Assembly (NCBI RefSeq): GCF_028737195.1
Contig: NZ_JAQZAJ010000006.1
Span: 186,001-250,000, forward strand
Direction: 5' to 3'
Length of the DNA stretch: 64,000 bases
DNA from: Pseudovibrio exalbescens
GTDB lineage: Bacteria > Pseudomonadota > Alphaproteobacteria > Rhizobiales > Stappiaceae
Each line of letters starts with the position of its first letter. Within the stretch, counting starts at the first letter, position 1. This document shows positions 17,208 to 25,071 of this stretch, in pieces. The notes under the pieces were generated by a model. The model searched no databases and was not told the origin of the DNA. It worked only from the letters and a program-made list of their open reading frames with translations. The position numbers and the translations under genes are program-made.

Positions 17208-18121
17208 GTTGGGGTCCTTCCCGTTTGATCATATAGTGATGACTTGGCATGAAACCGCACAAACGCATGCCATGCGTTGGTAAGGTTTCGCAGATTGTCG
17301 GGAAAGATCGATAAGCCAACATGCGCCCTGTAATCAGGCTGCACAACTGGGTCTAAAGTACTCTAACCGAGAGTCTGAGGCGCATTTTTTCCAAATCACT
17401 GGGCACCTAATGCGCTAAGACGTATCTTGTTTTCTGCCGGGGCGCAAGGGAATAAAAGTTTTTTGATAATTTTATTACGGACGGCCTATGTTAAATCGCG
17501 CGCACCCTCAAATTTACTAGTAGAATTAATGGCAGAAATACAAGGATGAGAGCCACTTTATACTGAAGTGAAAAGAGGCCTACTAAATTTTATTTTTCCT
17601 GAGACCTAATCCTTGAGAAGAAACATTTTGGGTTCAGCGTCTTTGTTTTGACGCTTTGTGCCCGTCCTGAAGCCTCAATTGCACACTGCCTAGTGTACTC
17701 AACTCATGAGGCGTCCTGGCGGCCTTACCTCAGCAGAGGTCGGTCCGGACTGGTGCGCAGAAGGGCTTCATTGAAGCTCTAAACCATGTCGGCAGAGCGG
17801 CCTCCTCGAGAAAACATGAGTGAATTTTGAGCATCCTAAAATCAGAGGTGCATACCCTGTTCACAGTGAGCCTTGTCTCGGCAACGGGCGTTCCCCCTCC
17901 TCTCTTTAATGGTGGTTACAACCCGGGCAACGGGTGATCGCGTCATTTAACAGCGCCAATTCAGTGGCTTAGTGCCGAGTAAAAGAGCGGATTGTTTGGT
18001 AGGTGTCCCCTTTCGGGTACATGGCAAAAGGGCGAATGCGCCTTACAACAGCTTTTGCTTGCTAAGTAATATTTCGCATTTTGATATAAATCAGTTTCTT
18101 TCATCTGTGTTTTGTGCAAAT
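17208..18121. other. 0.9-kb non-coding region between csp and the uxaA-like operon
   Basis: No supported gene. The left part (17208-17560) is AT-rich and should hold the csp promoter and leader. The middle part (17636-17804) is a series of hairpins, described as a candidate RNA. The right part has two near-repeats (CGGCAACGGGCG near 17878 and CGGGCAACGGGTG near 17924) of unknown meaning, and then the promoter of the rightward operon. Confidence 0.5.
17636..17804. ncRNA. candidate structured RNA (unidentified)
   Basis: Stems visible by eye: AGCGTC/GACGCT (17636-17655), ACACT-GCCT-AGTGT (17683-17696), ACCTC-AGCA-GAGGT (17727-17740) and GCTTC-ATT-GAAGC (17765-17777). An outer pair, GAGGC (17708-17712) with GCCTC (17800-17804), encloses the last two. 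This density is higher than in neighbouring non-coding DNA. No known family was recognised and the strand is undetermined. Confidence 0.2.
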
Positions 18122-18142
18122 GTCGATTGTCAGACAATCGAC
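18122..18142 (+). promoter_or_regulatory. operator for the GntR regulator, before the uxaA-like operon
   Basis: A perfect dyad with 10-bp arms (GTCGATTGTC and GACAATCGAC) around one central A ends 10 bases before the start codon of the first gene. The core ATTGTC-N-GACAAT recurs at 23300-23312 before the gntR gene, and such short-spaced dyads are typical of FadR/FCD-type GntR sites. Confidence 0.75.
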
Positions 18143-18152
18143 GGAGTGCATT

Positions 18153-18488
18153 ATGGGTAAGGCTTTACGCCTTGATGGGGCGGACAATGTAGCGACGGTT
18201 TTGGCCGATGTGGCCAAGGGCGAGCGGGTGCAAATCATCTCCGATCAGAACGAAATCATCGCCGAAATTGAGGCTCTGCAGGCAATTCCTTTCGGCAACA
18301 AGATCGCGCTCGCTCCACTGCATCCCGGGGACCACTTGATCAAGGGAGGTGCGGCTGTTGGTAAGGCCATCAAGCCGGTCCCGCTGGGGCAGCTGGCGCA
18401 TGTGCAGAACATTCGAAGTTTAAATCTGGACATTCCCGAAACGATGATCCGCGAAATCATCACGCAGATGAATATTGAGGAAGACTGA
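18153..18488 (+). CDS. UxaA-family small subunit (SAF domain)
   Basis: A 111-residue protein equal to the N-terminal SAF domain of altronate/galactarate dehydratases, here a separate gene. The start at 18153 has GGAG in place. The SAF signature region is visible (ANVATVLADVAKGERV style N-terminus, then NKIALAPLHPGDHLIKGGAAVGKA in two pieces: PLHPGDHLIK and GAAVGKAI). It overlaps the large subunit by one base (TGATG), so the two make a two-subunit lyase. Split enzymes of this type include sulfolactate sulfo-lyase SuyA and galactarate/altronate-type dehydratases. Which acid is used is not readable from this subunit. Confidence 0.85.
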   Translation: MGKALRLDGADNVATVLADVAKGERVQIISDQNEIIAEIEALQAIPFGNKIALAPLHPGDHLIKGGAAVGKAIKPVPLGQLAHVQNIRSLNLDIPETMIREIITQMNIEED

Positions 18489-19663
18489 TGCAGACTTTTA
18501 GGGGCTATCAGCGAGCAGATGGTTCGGTTGGGATCCGCAACCTTCTCCTTATTATTGCAGCAGATGAATGCGCAGAGGGAATTGCGCGCGCTGTTGCTGA
18601 CAAGACGCCAAACAGCGTGGTCGTCACCAACTACAATACGTGCATGTATGGCGGCAACGAAGAGATGATTGCAACCATGATCAATGCTGCGATCAATCCC
18701 AATGTTGCGGGTGCGCTGGTCTTGAACATGGGATGTGGCAGCATTGCGCCGGATCTGGTAGCTGGCCCCATCCGGGCCTCGGGCCGACCGGTGGAAACGC
18801 TGACCTGCATCAAACAAAGTGGCACGGTCGCCACTATCAAAGAAGGGCTCGCTCGAGCGCAGAAGCTGGTCGCGCATGCAAATGCCGTTGAAATGGTCGA
18901 TGCGCCCCTGTCCAAGTTGGTGGTCGGCATCAAGTGTGGCGGCTCAGACACGAGTTCAGGCATGGCTTCGAACCCGAGCGTCGGCCTTGCCGCAGATAAA
19001 CTGATCGACAAGGGCGCAACCGCTATTGCTGGTGAATTGCTGGAGCTGATGGGATGTGAACACATCCTCGAAAAGCGTGCCGTTTCGCCTCAAGTGCACG
19101 AGAAGATTGTTCAACTGATCAGTGATGAGGAAAAACGCTGGCATGTTGAAGGCGCTCAGGTGGAAACCATGAGTGTTGGCAACAGCATAGGTGGCCTGAC
19201 CACGATTGAAGAAAAGTCCCTTGGCGCTTTGGCCAAGACCGGGACACGCCCCATCCAGGACATCTTGCGCATTAACGCGAAAACCATCGAGAAGCCAACA
19301 GTGCCGGGGATGTACCTGTCTGAAACGACAATGCTTTGTGGCGGCTCGGCAATGCACTTCGCGGCCTTGGGCTGCCAAGTGATCCTCTGGACCACCGGGG
19401 GCGCAGGCTTCAATAACCCGATTGTCCCAGTCATCCGGGTCAGTGGCAACAGTCAGCTGATCAACGAAGACATCGATGTTGATGCGACCGGGATCATGCG
19501 CGGGGAGGACAGCATCGAGGAAGTTTCGGAAAAGGTGCTGGAGACATTGCACCGGGTCATTAATGGCGAAAAGACCGCCATTGAGGACTTCGGCTACGCC
19601 TACTGCTCACTAATTCAAAAAGATCAACGAGTAGAGCGACTTCTCGGTATCCCAACCGAATAA
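18488..19663 (+). CDS. UxaA-family large subunit (altronate/galactarate dehydratase or sulfo-lyase type)
   Basis: A 391-residue catalytic chain of the UxaA/GarD/SuyB family. These enzymes remove water (or sulfite in SuyB) from alpha-hydroxy acids using an iron centre. The start fits FRGYQRADGSVGIRN, the usual opening motif. Conserved patches include NMGCGSIAPDL, GIKCGGSDTSSGMASNPSVG and SETTMLCGGSAMHFAALGCQ, the last with the cysteine expected for the C-terminal part of the family. It is translationally linked to the small subunit and followed 50 bases later by an enolase-superfamily gene. The substrate is unknown; the neighbouring enolase-superfamily enzyme and BCCT importer point to an unusual hydroxy acid or betaine. 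Confidence 0.85.
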   Translation: MQTFRGYQRADGSVGIRNLLLIIAADECAEGIARAVADKTPNSVVVTNYNTCMYGGNEEMIATMINAAINPNVAGALVLNMGCGSIAPDLVAGPIRASGRPVETLTCIKQSGTVATIKEGLARAQKLVAHANAVEMVDAPLSKLVVGIKCGGSDTSSGMASNPSVGLAADKLIDKGATAIAGELLELMGCEHILEKRAVSPQVHEKIVQLISDEEKRWHVEGAQVETMSVGNSIGGLTTIEEKSLGALAKTGTRPIQDILRINAKTIEKPTVPGMYLSETTMLCGGSAMHFAALGCQVILWTTGGAGFNNPIVPVIRVSGNSQLINEDIDVDATGIMRGEDSIEEVSEKVLETLHRVINGEKTAIEDFGYAYCSLIQKDQRVERLLGIPTE

Positions 19664-19713
19664 CAGCAAGGCGTTCCTGCGAAAAGTGGGAGCGTATGCG
19701 CGGGAGAAAAACA

Positions 19714-20886
19714 ATGAAGATCACTGATGTAGAGGCCATTCACCTGCGAGTGCCACCAATAGATGGCGATTGCGAATGGGGAGAGGACGCCCTTGTCGTG
19801 CGTGTTCACACGGACACCGGACTGGTTGGGCTGGGAGAGGCGGACAGCTCTCCGAGTGTGATCAAATCTTTGATAGAGGCGCCCAAGTCCAACCTTTACT
19901 GCACGGGCCTCCGCTCGCTCCTCATTGGAGAGAACCCTCTGGAAGTCGGGCGTCTTTGGCAGAAGATGTACTGGTCCAGCAACTATGTGGGCCGCCGCGG
20001 TGCCGGTATTCATGCGATCAGCGCGATTGACATTGCGCTTTGGGACATTGCTGCAAAGCACTATGGCGTGCCGCTGCACATTTTACTGGGCGCTAAGTAC
20101 CGCGACAGGATCGCGGCCTACGGCACCTTCATTCCTGCTGATCCACCAGAAGCCAACCGGCGGATTGTTGAGCATCTTGTCTCCAAGGGGTTCCGCAGCA
20201 TCAAGTTTGGTGGCGGTGTCTTCGGGGACGATCCAGACAAAGACTATGAGATTGTTCGTGTTGTTCGTGAAGCAAGCGGTCCGGATATCGAGTTGCAGAT
20301 TGACCTTGCAACGAAATGGAAGAACGCCGCTTACGCCTTGAAGATGTGCAAGCTCTTGGAGCCCTTCAACCTCAATTGGGTGGAGGAGCCAGTTCTGGCA
20401 GATGATGAACGCGGCTATGTGAAGCTGGGGCGGCAGGCGCCACAAAAAATCGCTGGCGGTGAAGCTCTTACAACTGCACGTGAATTCCTCGACATGCTGG
20501 AGCGCTGTGAACCGGACATAATTCAGCCGGACATCACCCGCTGCGGCGGCATCTCCGAGATGCGGAAGATCTATGACATGGCGCAGATGCGCGGTGTCCA
20601 ACTGGTGCCGCACGGTTTCAGCACTGAAATTCTATTGGCGGCTTCGGTTCATTTCTTAGCGTCCTGCGAGCACGGCACCTTGATGGAGTACTCGCAAAGC
20701 AACAGCCCCCTCGTGGCCGGGAATGGTCTTGCCAAGCAGCCAATCGAATTCGTGGACGGTTATCTGATCGTTCCGGATAGCCCGGGCCTTGGCGTGGAGC
20801 TGAATGAGGATCTTGTCAGCAAGTACGAAGTGAAATCAAAGCCAGTCTCACAGAGTACTTTCTGGGAGGTGGAGCGAGCGTGCTGA
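19714..20886 (+). CDS. mandelate racemase/enolase-superfamily enzyme
   Basis: A 390-residue cytosolic enzyme with the enolase-superfamily capping domain and TIM barrel. The start at 19714 has GGGAG seven bases upstream. Visible active-site residues: K164 (SIKFGG), metal ligands D197 (QIDLATKW), E224 (WVEEPV) and E250 (AGGEAL), and the H300-D273 dyad (VPHGFS, IQPDITRCGG). The second lysine of the racemase KxK motif is Gly166. A dehydratase or epimerase working mainly through the His-Asp dyad is therefore likelier than a two-base racemase. Acid-sugar dehydratases and 4-hydroxyproline betaine epimerase are relatives. It sits between the UxaA pair and a BCCT transporter, so it probably performs one step on the imported compound. 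Confidence 0.87.
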   Translation: MKITDVEAIHLRVPPIDGDCEWGEDALVVRVHTDTGLVGLGEADSSPSVIKSLIEAPKSNLYCTGLRSLLIGENPLEVGRLWQKMYWSSNYVGRRGAGIHAISAIDIALWDIAAKHYGVPLHILLGAKYRDRIAAYGTFIPADPPEANRRIVEHLVSKGFRSIKFGGGVFGDDPDKDYEIVRVVREASGPDIELQIDLATKWKNAAYALKMCKLLEPFNLNWVEEPVLADDERGYVKLGRQAPQKIAGGEALTTAREFLDMLERCEPDIIQPDITRCGGISEMRKIYDMAQMRGVQLVPHGFSTEILLAASVHFLASCEHGTLMEYSQSNSPLVAGNGLAKQPIEFVDGYLIVPDSPGLGVELNEDLVSKYEVKSKPVSQSTFWEVERAC

Positions 20887-20937
20887 TGAATAAGAACGAC
20901 ACGCTGAAAAACAAGCTTTTAATCGGAGGAAAAAGCA

Positions 20938-22515
20938 ATGTCTAATGGTGGGAAAAGATTAGACACCTTTCTGCTATCAATTAGTCTCGGATTTGTTGTT
21001 GCCATTGTTGCAGGGTTGACGGCATTCCCAGAGCAAGGCAACGAAATTGCCAACTATTTGTTTAACACCTTCAACATGATCTTTGGTACGCCAGTGCTAA
21101 TGATTGTGTTTGGTTCAGTCATCTTTCTGGCTGCCTTGGCTTTAAGCAAATATGGCAGTATTCGGTTGGGTGAAGGGGCTCCTGAATACAGCACGTATGC
21201 ATGGGTCTCGATGATGATTTGTGCCGGATTGGGCTCTGCAACAGTGTACTGGGCGTTCACCGAGTGGGCTTACTACTTCAATGCTCCGCCTCTGGGTGTC
21301 GCAACGGAGACCACGCAGGCTTACGAACTTGGAACTGCCTACAATTTGTTTCACTGGGGCTTTAGTGCCTGGGCGGCCTATTGCATCGTGTCACTGCCGG
21401 TAGCCTATCATTTCCATGTGCGGAAGAACCCCGGGCTTAGCCTCTCAGCGGTATGTACTGCCATTCGCGGAGACAAGCCGATAACACCACTGTGGCGCTT
21501 TATCAGCCGCGTTGTGGATGTCATCTTCATCTTCACCATTTTCGGCGCACTTTCCATCACGCTTGGCGTCTCAGTGCCGATGGTATCAGAAATCCTGTCA
21601 TCGCTGATCGGAATTGAGCCTACTTTCAATGTAAATTTGGTTCTGATCTTGATCATCTCCGCCTTCTTCTCGCTGAGCTCCTACGTGGGTATTCAGAAGG
21701 GGATGGCTCGGATCAGCTCCATGAACACCTATCTGGCCATTGGCTTCTGTCTGGCGGTGTTCCTGGTTGGCCCAACAATGTTCATTGCCAAGTCTACGGT
21801 GAACGGCGTGGGTATCATGATCCAGGATTTCGTGCGCATGAGCTTGTACACGGATCCGGTTGAGAACAGTGGCTTTCCAGAAGGCTGGACCGTCTTCTAT
21901 TGGCTCTACTGGATTACCTACACACCATTTGTTTCCATCTTCGTGACGAAGGTCTCAAAGGGACGTTCAATCCGCGGTGTGGTTCTCAACATGCTGATCA
22001 GTGGCAGTGCGGGTTGCTTCTTCTTCTTCGGCATTCTCGGCGGGCTGTCTCAGTCCATGGACATTTCAGGCCTGGTCGACGTGTCAGGCATGGTTGCTGC
22101 CGGTGAAGGAAATCAGGCAATCGTGCAGGTCATGAATGCTCTTCCATTCAGCGCGGCCTTCATCATCCTGTTCTCACTGGTGTCCGTGCTGTTTCTGGCC
22201 ACAACGCTGGATTCCGCGGCATTCACGATGGCGGCAACATCCACCAAGGGCCTGCGTGAGGGTGAAGAGCCTTCCCCAATGCTGCGTCTGTTCTGGTGCG
22301 TGATGCTGGCTGCAGTCCCTCTGGCCATGATGTTTATCGAGGCGCCTTTGAACACAATCAAAACCTGCGCGATTGTGACTTCAATCCCCTTGCTCTTCAT
22401 CATTGGCTACATGGTTCAAGGCTTCATCCGTTGGATGCACCAGGACTACGGGCTCGTTAGCGGAGAAAACATTCAACAACTGGCGCGGGAAGCGGCGTCC
22501 GCGCCAGCGGAGTAA
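20938..22515 (+). CDS. BCCT-family transporter (CaiT-like)
   Basis: A 525-residue membrane protein with about twelve helices, preceded by a strong ribosome site (GGAGG). The substrate-path segment reads GSATVYWAFTEWAYYFNAPP, closer to carnitine antiporter CaiT than to the betaine symporters (which have FWGxAEP). The BCCT signature helix is present (WTVFYWLYWITYTPFVSIF, then KVSKGRSIR). BCCT proteins move betaine, carnitine, choline, DMSP and related zwitterions. Being the last gene of the UxaA/enolase operon, it most likely imports (or exchanges) that operon's substrate. A terminator follows at 22537. Confidence 0.9.
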   Translation: MSNGGKRLDTFLLSISLGFVVAIVAGLTAFPEQGNEIANYLFNTFNMIFGTPVLMIVFGSVIFLAALALSKYGSIRLGEGAPEYSTYAWVSMMICAGLGSATVYWAFTEWAYYFNAPPLGVATETTQAYELGTAYNLFHWGFSAWAAYCIVSLPVAYHFHVRKNPGLSLSAVCTAIRGDKPITPLWRFISRVVDVIFIFTIFGALSITLGVSVPMVSEILSSLIGIEPTFNVNLVLILIISAFFSLSSYVGIQKGMARISSMNTYLAIGFCLAVFLVGPTMFIAKSTVNGVGIMIQDFVRMSLYTDPVENSGFPEGWTVFYWLYWITYTPFVSIFVTKVSKGRSIRGVVLNMLISGSAGCFFFFGILGGLSQSMDISGLVDVSGMVAAGEGNQAIVQVMNALPFSAAFIILFSLVSVLFLATTLDSAAFTMAATSTKGLREGEEPSPMLRLFWCVMLAAVPLAMMFIEAPLNTIKTCAIVTSIPLLFIIGYMVQGFIRWMHQDYGLVSGENIQQLAREAASAPAE

Positions 22516-22536
22516 ACCTCCCACTCCCAAGCACAG

Positions 22537-22566
22537 GGGGCGACCTTCGGGCCGCCCCTTCTCGTT
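22537..22566 (+). terminator. terminator after the BCCT gene
   Basis: The hairpin GGGGCG (22537-22542) with CGCCCC (22553-22558), probably extended by inner CC/GG pairs, is followed by TTCTCGTTT. It lies between the convergent BCCT and gntR genes and is mainly oriented for the plus strand. Confidence 0.7.
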
Positions 22567-22568
22567 TG

Positions 22569-23249
22569 TCAACTCGCCGCAAAATCGGAGGTGTGATCTT
22601 GTTCGATCTTCAGTTTCTGACCCATCTCCGTGAAGGTGCTGATGTTTTCGATTGCCAGTCTGCGCGCTTTCTCAGGTTCTCCTGCGCAAATGGCGTTGAT
22701 CAGATCAATGTGGGTGTCGGCACTGCTTTCAATATCGAAATCAAAGTGTGTGATGCGGATGTAGATGGAAAGCTGGTTGATCACGCTCTTGTACATGCGC
22801 GCAAGGCGGTCGCTTTCACTCAGCTCGATGATCAATTTGTGGAGCTTGAAGTCGCAAAGAGTAACTTCGGCAAGCGAGACGTCTTTTCGTTTACAGATGG
22901 CCTGAAAGGCAGCCAGTTCATCTCGCAGGCGCTTTGCCTTCTCATCGTTGATGGTCTCGGCGGCCATCATTGCCGCCTGGCTCTCCAAGGCAACACGTAG
23001 GTGGTAGATCTCCCAGATGTCGTGCCCGCTGAGTGTTGTCACGCTCCAACCTGCATAAGGCTTTTGCGATACAAGACCTTCGCTTGCCAGCGTGTTCAAA
23101 GCCATGCGCACGGTTGTGCGAGAAAGTTCCAGATCCTTGGCCAGCGTGCTCTCAGTGAGCTTGTCACCTGATACAAAGGCTCCTGCCAAAATCTGCTGCC
23201 GTAGATAATCCGCGGCCTGCTCTTCCAGGCTTTGCTTGTTTATTTTCAT
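22569..23249 (-). CDS. GntR-family (FCD) transcriptional regulator
   Basis: A 226-residue regulator. The winged helix occupies residues 1-70 (LEEQAADYLRQQILAG, ESTLAKDLELSRTTVRMAL in pieces), and the FCD effector domain follows (CDFKLHKLI with the Asp and first His of the metal site, DTHIDLINAI with another). The third usual histidine appears to be Asn (AIENISTF), so metal binding may differ. It is convergent with the catabolic operon at 18.1-22.5 kb. The same dyad (ATTGTC-N-GACAAT) precedes both its own gene and that operon, making it the local regulator that responds to the operon's acid substrate (inference). Confidence 0.9.
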   Translation of the reverse strand: MKINKQSLEEQAADYLRQQILAGAFVSGDKLTESTLAKDLELSRTTVRMALNTLASEGLVSQKPYAGWSVTTLSGHDIWEIYHLRVALESQAAMMAAETINDEKAKRLRDELAAFQAICKRKDVSLAEVTLCDFKLHKLIIELSESDRLARMYKSVINQLSIYIRITHFDFDIESSADTHIDLINAICAGEPEKARRLAIENISTFTEMGQKLKIEQDHTSDFAAS

Positions 23250-23299
23250 TGGAACTCTTGGGTGTCATGAACATCGGGTGGACCACATCAGTGGTCGGC

Positions 23300-23312
23300 A
23301 TTGTCCGACAAT
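23300..23312 (-). promoter_or_regulatory. operator for the GntR regulator, before its own gene
   Basis: A perfect dyad, ATTGTC-C-GACAAT, lies 51-63 bases upstream of the gntR start codon. It matches the core of the larger dyad at 18122-18142. Autoregulation is implied. Confidence 0.75.
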
Positions 23313-23409
23313 AGGCACTCGGACTGCGCATTTCAAGAAAGCGAACCCGGTTGCGACACCACATCCAGTCTGGCGGATGTCGCATGAGGGGGGCTGAATG
23401 CGATTAGAA

Positions 23410-23438
23410 TTGACAGGTTTATAATAATTCGATATTTC
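23410..23438 (+). promoter_or_regulatory. arsR promoter
   Basis: A perfect -35 (TTGACA, 23410-23415), 17 bases, then TATTTC (23433-23438). The predicted transcript begins almost at the ATG (23446), so the leader is very short. The AT-rich spacer and -10 region are the expected place for ArsR binding, but I cannot define the operator. Confidence 0.5.
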
Positions 23439-23445
23439 ATGAAGT

Positions 23446-23778
23446 ATGGAATCGAAGGAAGCACTCTCCTCGCTGGCGGCCTTAGCTCATGAGCAGCGAT
23501 TGGAAATATTCAGGCTGCTGATAAAAGCCGGAGAAACCGGCGTCCCGGCAGGAGAGATAGCAACAACACTGCACGTGCGCCCCAACACCCTTTCCAACAA
23601 TCTCAGCGTTCTTGCTGCGGCCAATCTGGTGCACTCGAAACGCGAAGGCAGGACAATCCGGTATTTTGCAGCCCTCGAGCGAATGAGTGCGCTGCTTGGT
23701 TTTCTCATGGAAGACTGCTGCGGCGGCAATCCGGAAATATGCCGCCCAGTGCTCAAGCAGATGTCCTGCACCAACTAG
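23446..23778 (+). CDS. arsR: ArsR-family arsenite-responsive repressor
   Basis: A 110-residue winged-helix repressor. The DNA-binding region (GEIATTLHVRPNTLSNNLSVLAAANLV in pieces: VRPNTLSNNLSVL) lacks the classical ELCVCDL metal site of E. coli ArsR. Instead a cysteine cluster lies near the C-terminus (EDCCGGNPEIC: C91, C92, C99), like the alternative arsenite site of Acidithiobacillus ArsR (three C-terminal cysteines). It is followed in the same direction by arsC (93 bases later) and arsH, so it should derepress on As(III)/Sb(III). The metal assignment rests on cysteine layout and neighbours. Confidence 0.9.
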   Translation: MESKEALSSLAALAHEQRLEIFRLLIKAGETGVPAGEIATTLHVRPNTLSNNLSVLAAANLVHSKREGRTIRYFAALERMSALLGFLMEDCCGGNPEICRPVLKQMSCTN

Positions 23779-23871
23779 GTGGAGGCGGAAAGCTGCATTC
23801 CGTTTCCAAGTGGATGCCAATTCAACGCGCTGTTTAAAACCTGCCTGCCACCAATACAGATGAGGCAATAG

Positions 23872-24294
23872 ATGAGCATCGTCATTCATCACAATCCGAA
23901 TTGCGGTACGTCACGCAATGTTCTTGAGATCATCCGCTCTTCTGGTGTCGAGCCGGTTGTTATTGATTATCTGAGCGAAGGTTGGACGCGCCCTCAGTTG
24001 CTGGCGTTGTTCGCCGCTGCCAACCTGACCCCTCGCTCTGCCCTGCGCACCACCAAGTCCCCGGCGGAAGAACTGGGCCTCTTGGACGAAGGCGTGAGCG
24101 ATGAGACACTATTGGATGCCATGCTGGAGCATCCGGTGCTGGTGAACCGGCCAATCGTGTGCAGCCCCAAGGGTGTGCGTTTGTGCAGGCCTTCGGAAGC
24201 TGTGCTTGACCTGCTTGATACCCTGCCCCCTGGCCCGTTGGCAAAAGAAGATGGCACATTGATCATCAATGAAAGGGGTGAACGCGTTGGCTGA
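23872..24294 (+). CDS. arsC: arsenate reductase ArsC (glutaredoxin-dependent)
   Basis: A 140-residue cytoplasmic enzyme reducing As(V) to As(III) with glutathione/glutaredoxin. The catalytic Cys is in NPNCGTSRN (C11), and the family's arginines are present, including the VNRPIV motif. Length and full-length similarity match the E. coli plasmid-type ArsC (141 residues). The stop lies inside the start region of arsH, so the two are translationally coupled. The use of the glutaredoxin-type reductase agrees with glutathione synthesis by the gshA gene at 47.1 kb. Confidence 0.95.
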   Translation: MSIVIHHNPNCGTSRNVLEIIRSSGVEPVVIDYLSEGWTRPQLLALFAAANLTPRSALRTTKSPAEELGLLDEGVSDETLLDAMLEHPVLVNRPIVCSPKGVRLCRPSEAVLDLLDTLPPGPLAKEDGTLIINERGERVG

Positions 24295-24991
24295 TCCTGA
24301 GCAGAGCTGTTTCAAAGACATCGATCGTGAGGCGTTGTTCTCGCCCAACCACAGCGGCGAAGCTCCGCGTATCCTCATGCTTTATGGATCGTTGCGTGAA
24401 CGCAGTTTTTCGCGCTTTGCAGCAGAAGAGGCCGCGCGCATTTTGGCAGCCTTGGGAGCTGAGGTGCGCTTCTTCCACCCTAGAGATCTGCCGTTTCCTG
24501 ACGCTGCACCCGTTGAGCATCCAAAGGTGCAAGAGCTGAGAGAACTGGTCACGTGGTGCGATGGCATGGTGTGGTCCACCCCGGAAAGACACGGGGCCAT
24601 GACTGGCATCATGAAAGCACAGATCGACTGGATTCCGCTCTCCCTAGGCGGCGTAAGGCCAACCCAAGGCAAAACCCTTGCAGTGATGCAGGTGTGTGGC
24701 GGCAGCCAAAGCTTTAACGCTGTCAATCAGTTGCGGATACTTGGCCGGTGGATGCGGCTGCTGACCATCCCGAACCAGTCCTCGGTTGCCAAGGCTTGGG
24801 ATGAGTTCGACGAAGCCGGACGCATGAAGCCCTCCCCTTACTACAATCGCATCGTGGATGTGATGGAGGAGCTGATGAAGTTCACGGTGCTTACCAAAGA
24901 CAGCCGGGACTACATGGTTGACCGCTATTCAGAGCGTGTCGAAAGTCATGCAGAGCTTTCTGCTCGCGTCAACCAGTCAAGCGCAACCTGA
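24269..24991 (+). CDS. arsH: ArsH-type NADPH-dependent FMN reductase
   Basis: A 240-residue flavodoxin-fold protein. ArsH enzymes use NADPH and FMN to oxidise trivalent organoarsenicals such as methyl-As(III) and to reduce quinones. Flavin-site patches are visible: [11 protein letters not shown] near the N-terminus, [19 protein letters not shown], and [14 protein letters not shown]. The ATG at 24269 overlaps arsC by 26 bases with a poor ribosome site. A TTG at 24287, preceded by AAAGGGG, may be the true start, giving 234 residues. A terminator follows at 25023. No arsenite pump gene precedes or follows it on this strand. Confidence 0.92.
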   Translation: MKGVNALADPEQSCFKDIDREALFSPNHSGEAPRILMLYGSLRERSFSRFAAEEAARILAALGAEVRFFHPRDLPFPDAAPVEHPKVQELRELVTWCDGMVWSTPERHGAMTGIMKAQIDWIPLSLGGVRPTQGKTLAVMQVCGGSQSFNAVNQLRILGRWMRLLTIPNQSSVAKAWDEFDEAGRMKPSPYYNRIVDVMEELMKFTVLTKDSRDYMVDRYSERVESHAELSARVNQSSAT

Positions 24992-25022
24992 TCTCTCGTG
25001 CTCCGGTAATTGCCTAGAGAAA

Positions 25023-25048
25023 CTGCCCCGAATCATTGATCGGGGCAG
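25023..25048. terminator. bidirectional terminator between arsH and the MFS gene
   Basis: A 9-bp perfect stem (CTGCCCCGA 25023-25031 with TCGGGGCAG 25040-25048). On the minus strand TTTCTC follows, and on the plus strand AATTCTT, so it can serve both convergent genes. Confidence 0.75.
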
Positions 25049-25071
25049 CAATTCTTGCGTTCGCGGTGGTG

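Noticed and set aside
17636-17804. Calling the structured stretch SRP RNA, tmRNA or 6S RNA
   Set aside because: None of the hallmark sequences that I know (SRP tetraloop core, tmRNA CCA end and tag, canonical 6S closing stem) could be matched with confidence.
18153-19663. Naming the split UxaA pair SuyA/SuyB (sulfolactate sulfo-lyase)
   Set aside because: The split layout fits, but altronate- and galactarate-type dehydratases can also be split, and no sulfite exporter, sulfite oxidase or sulfolactate dehydrogenase gene is nearby.
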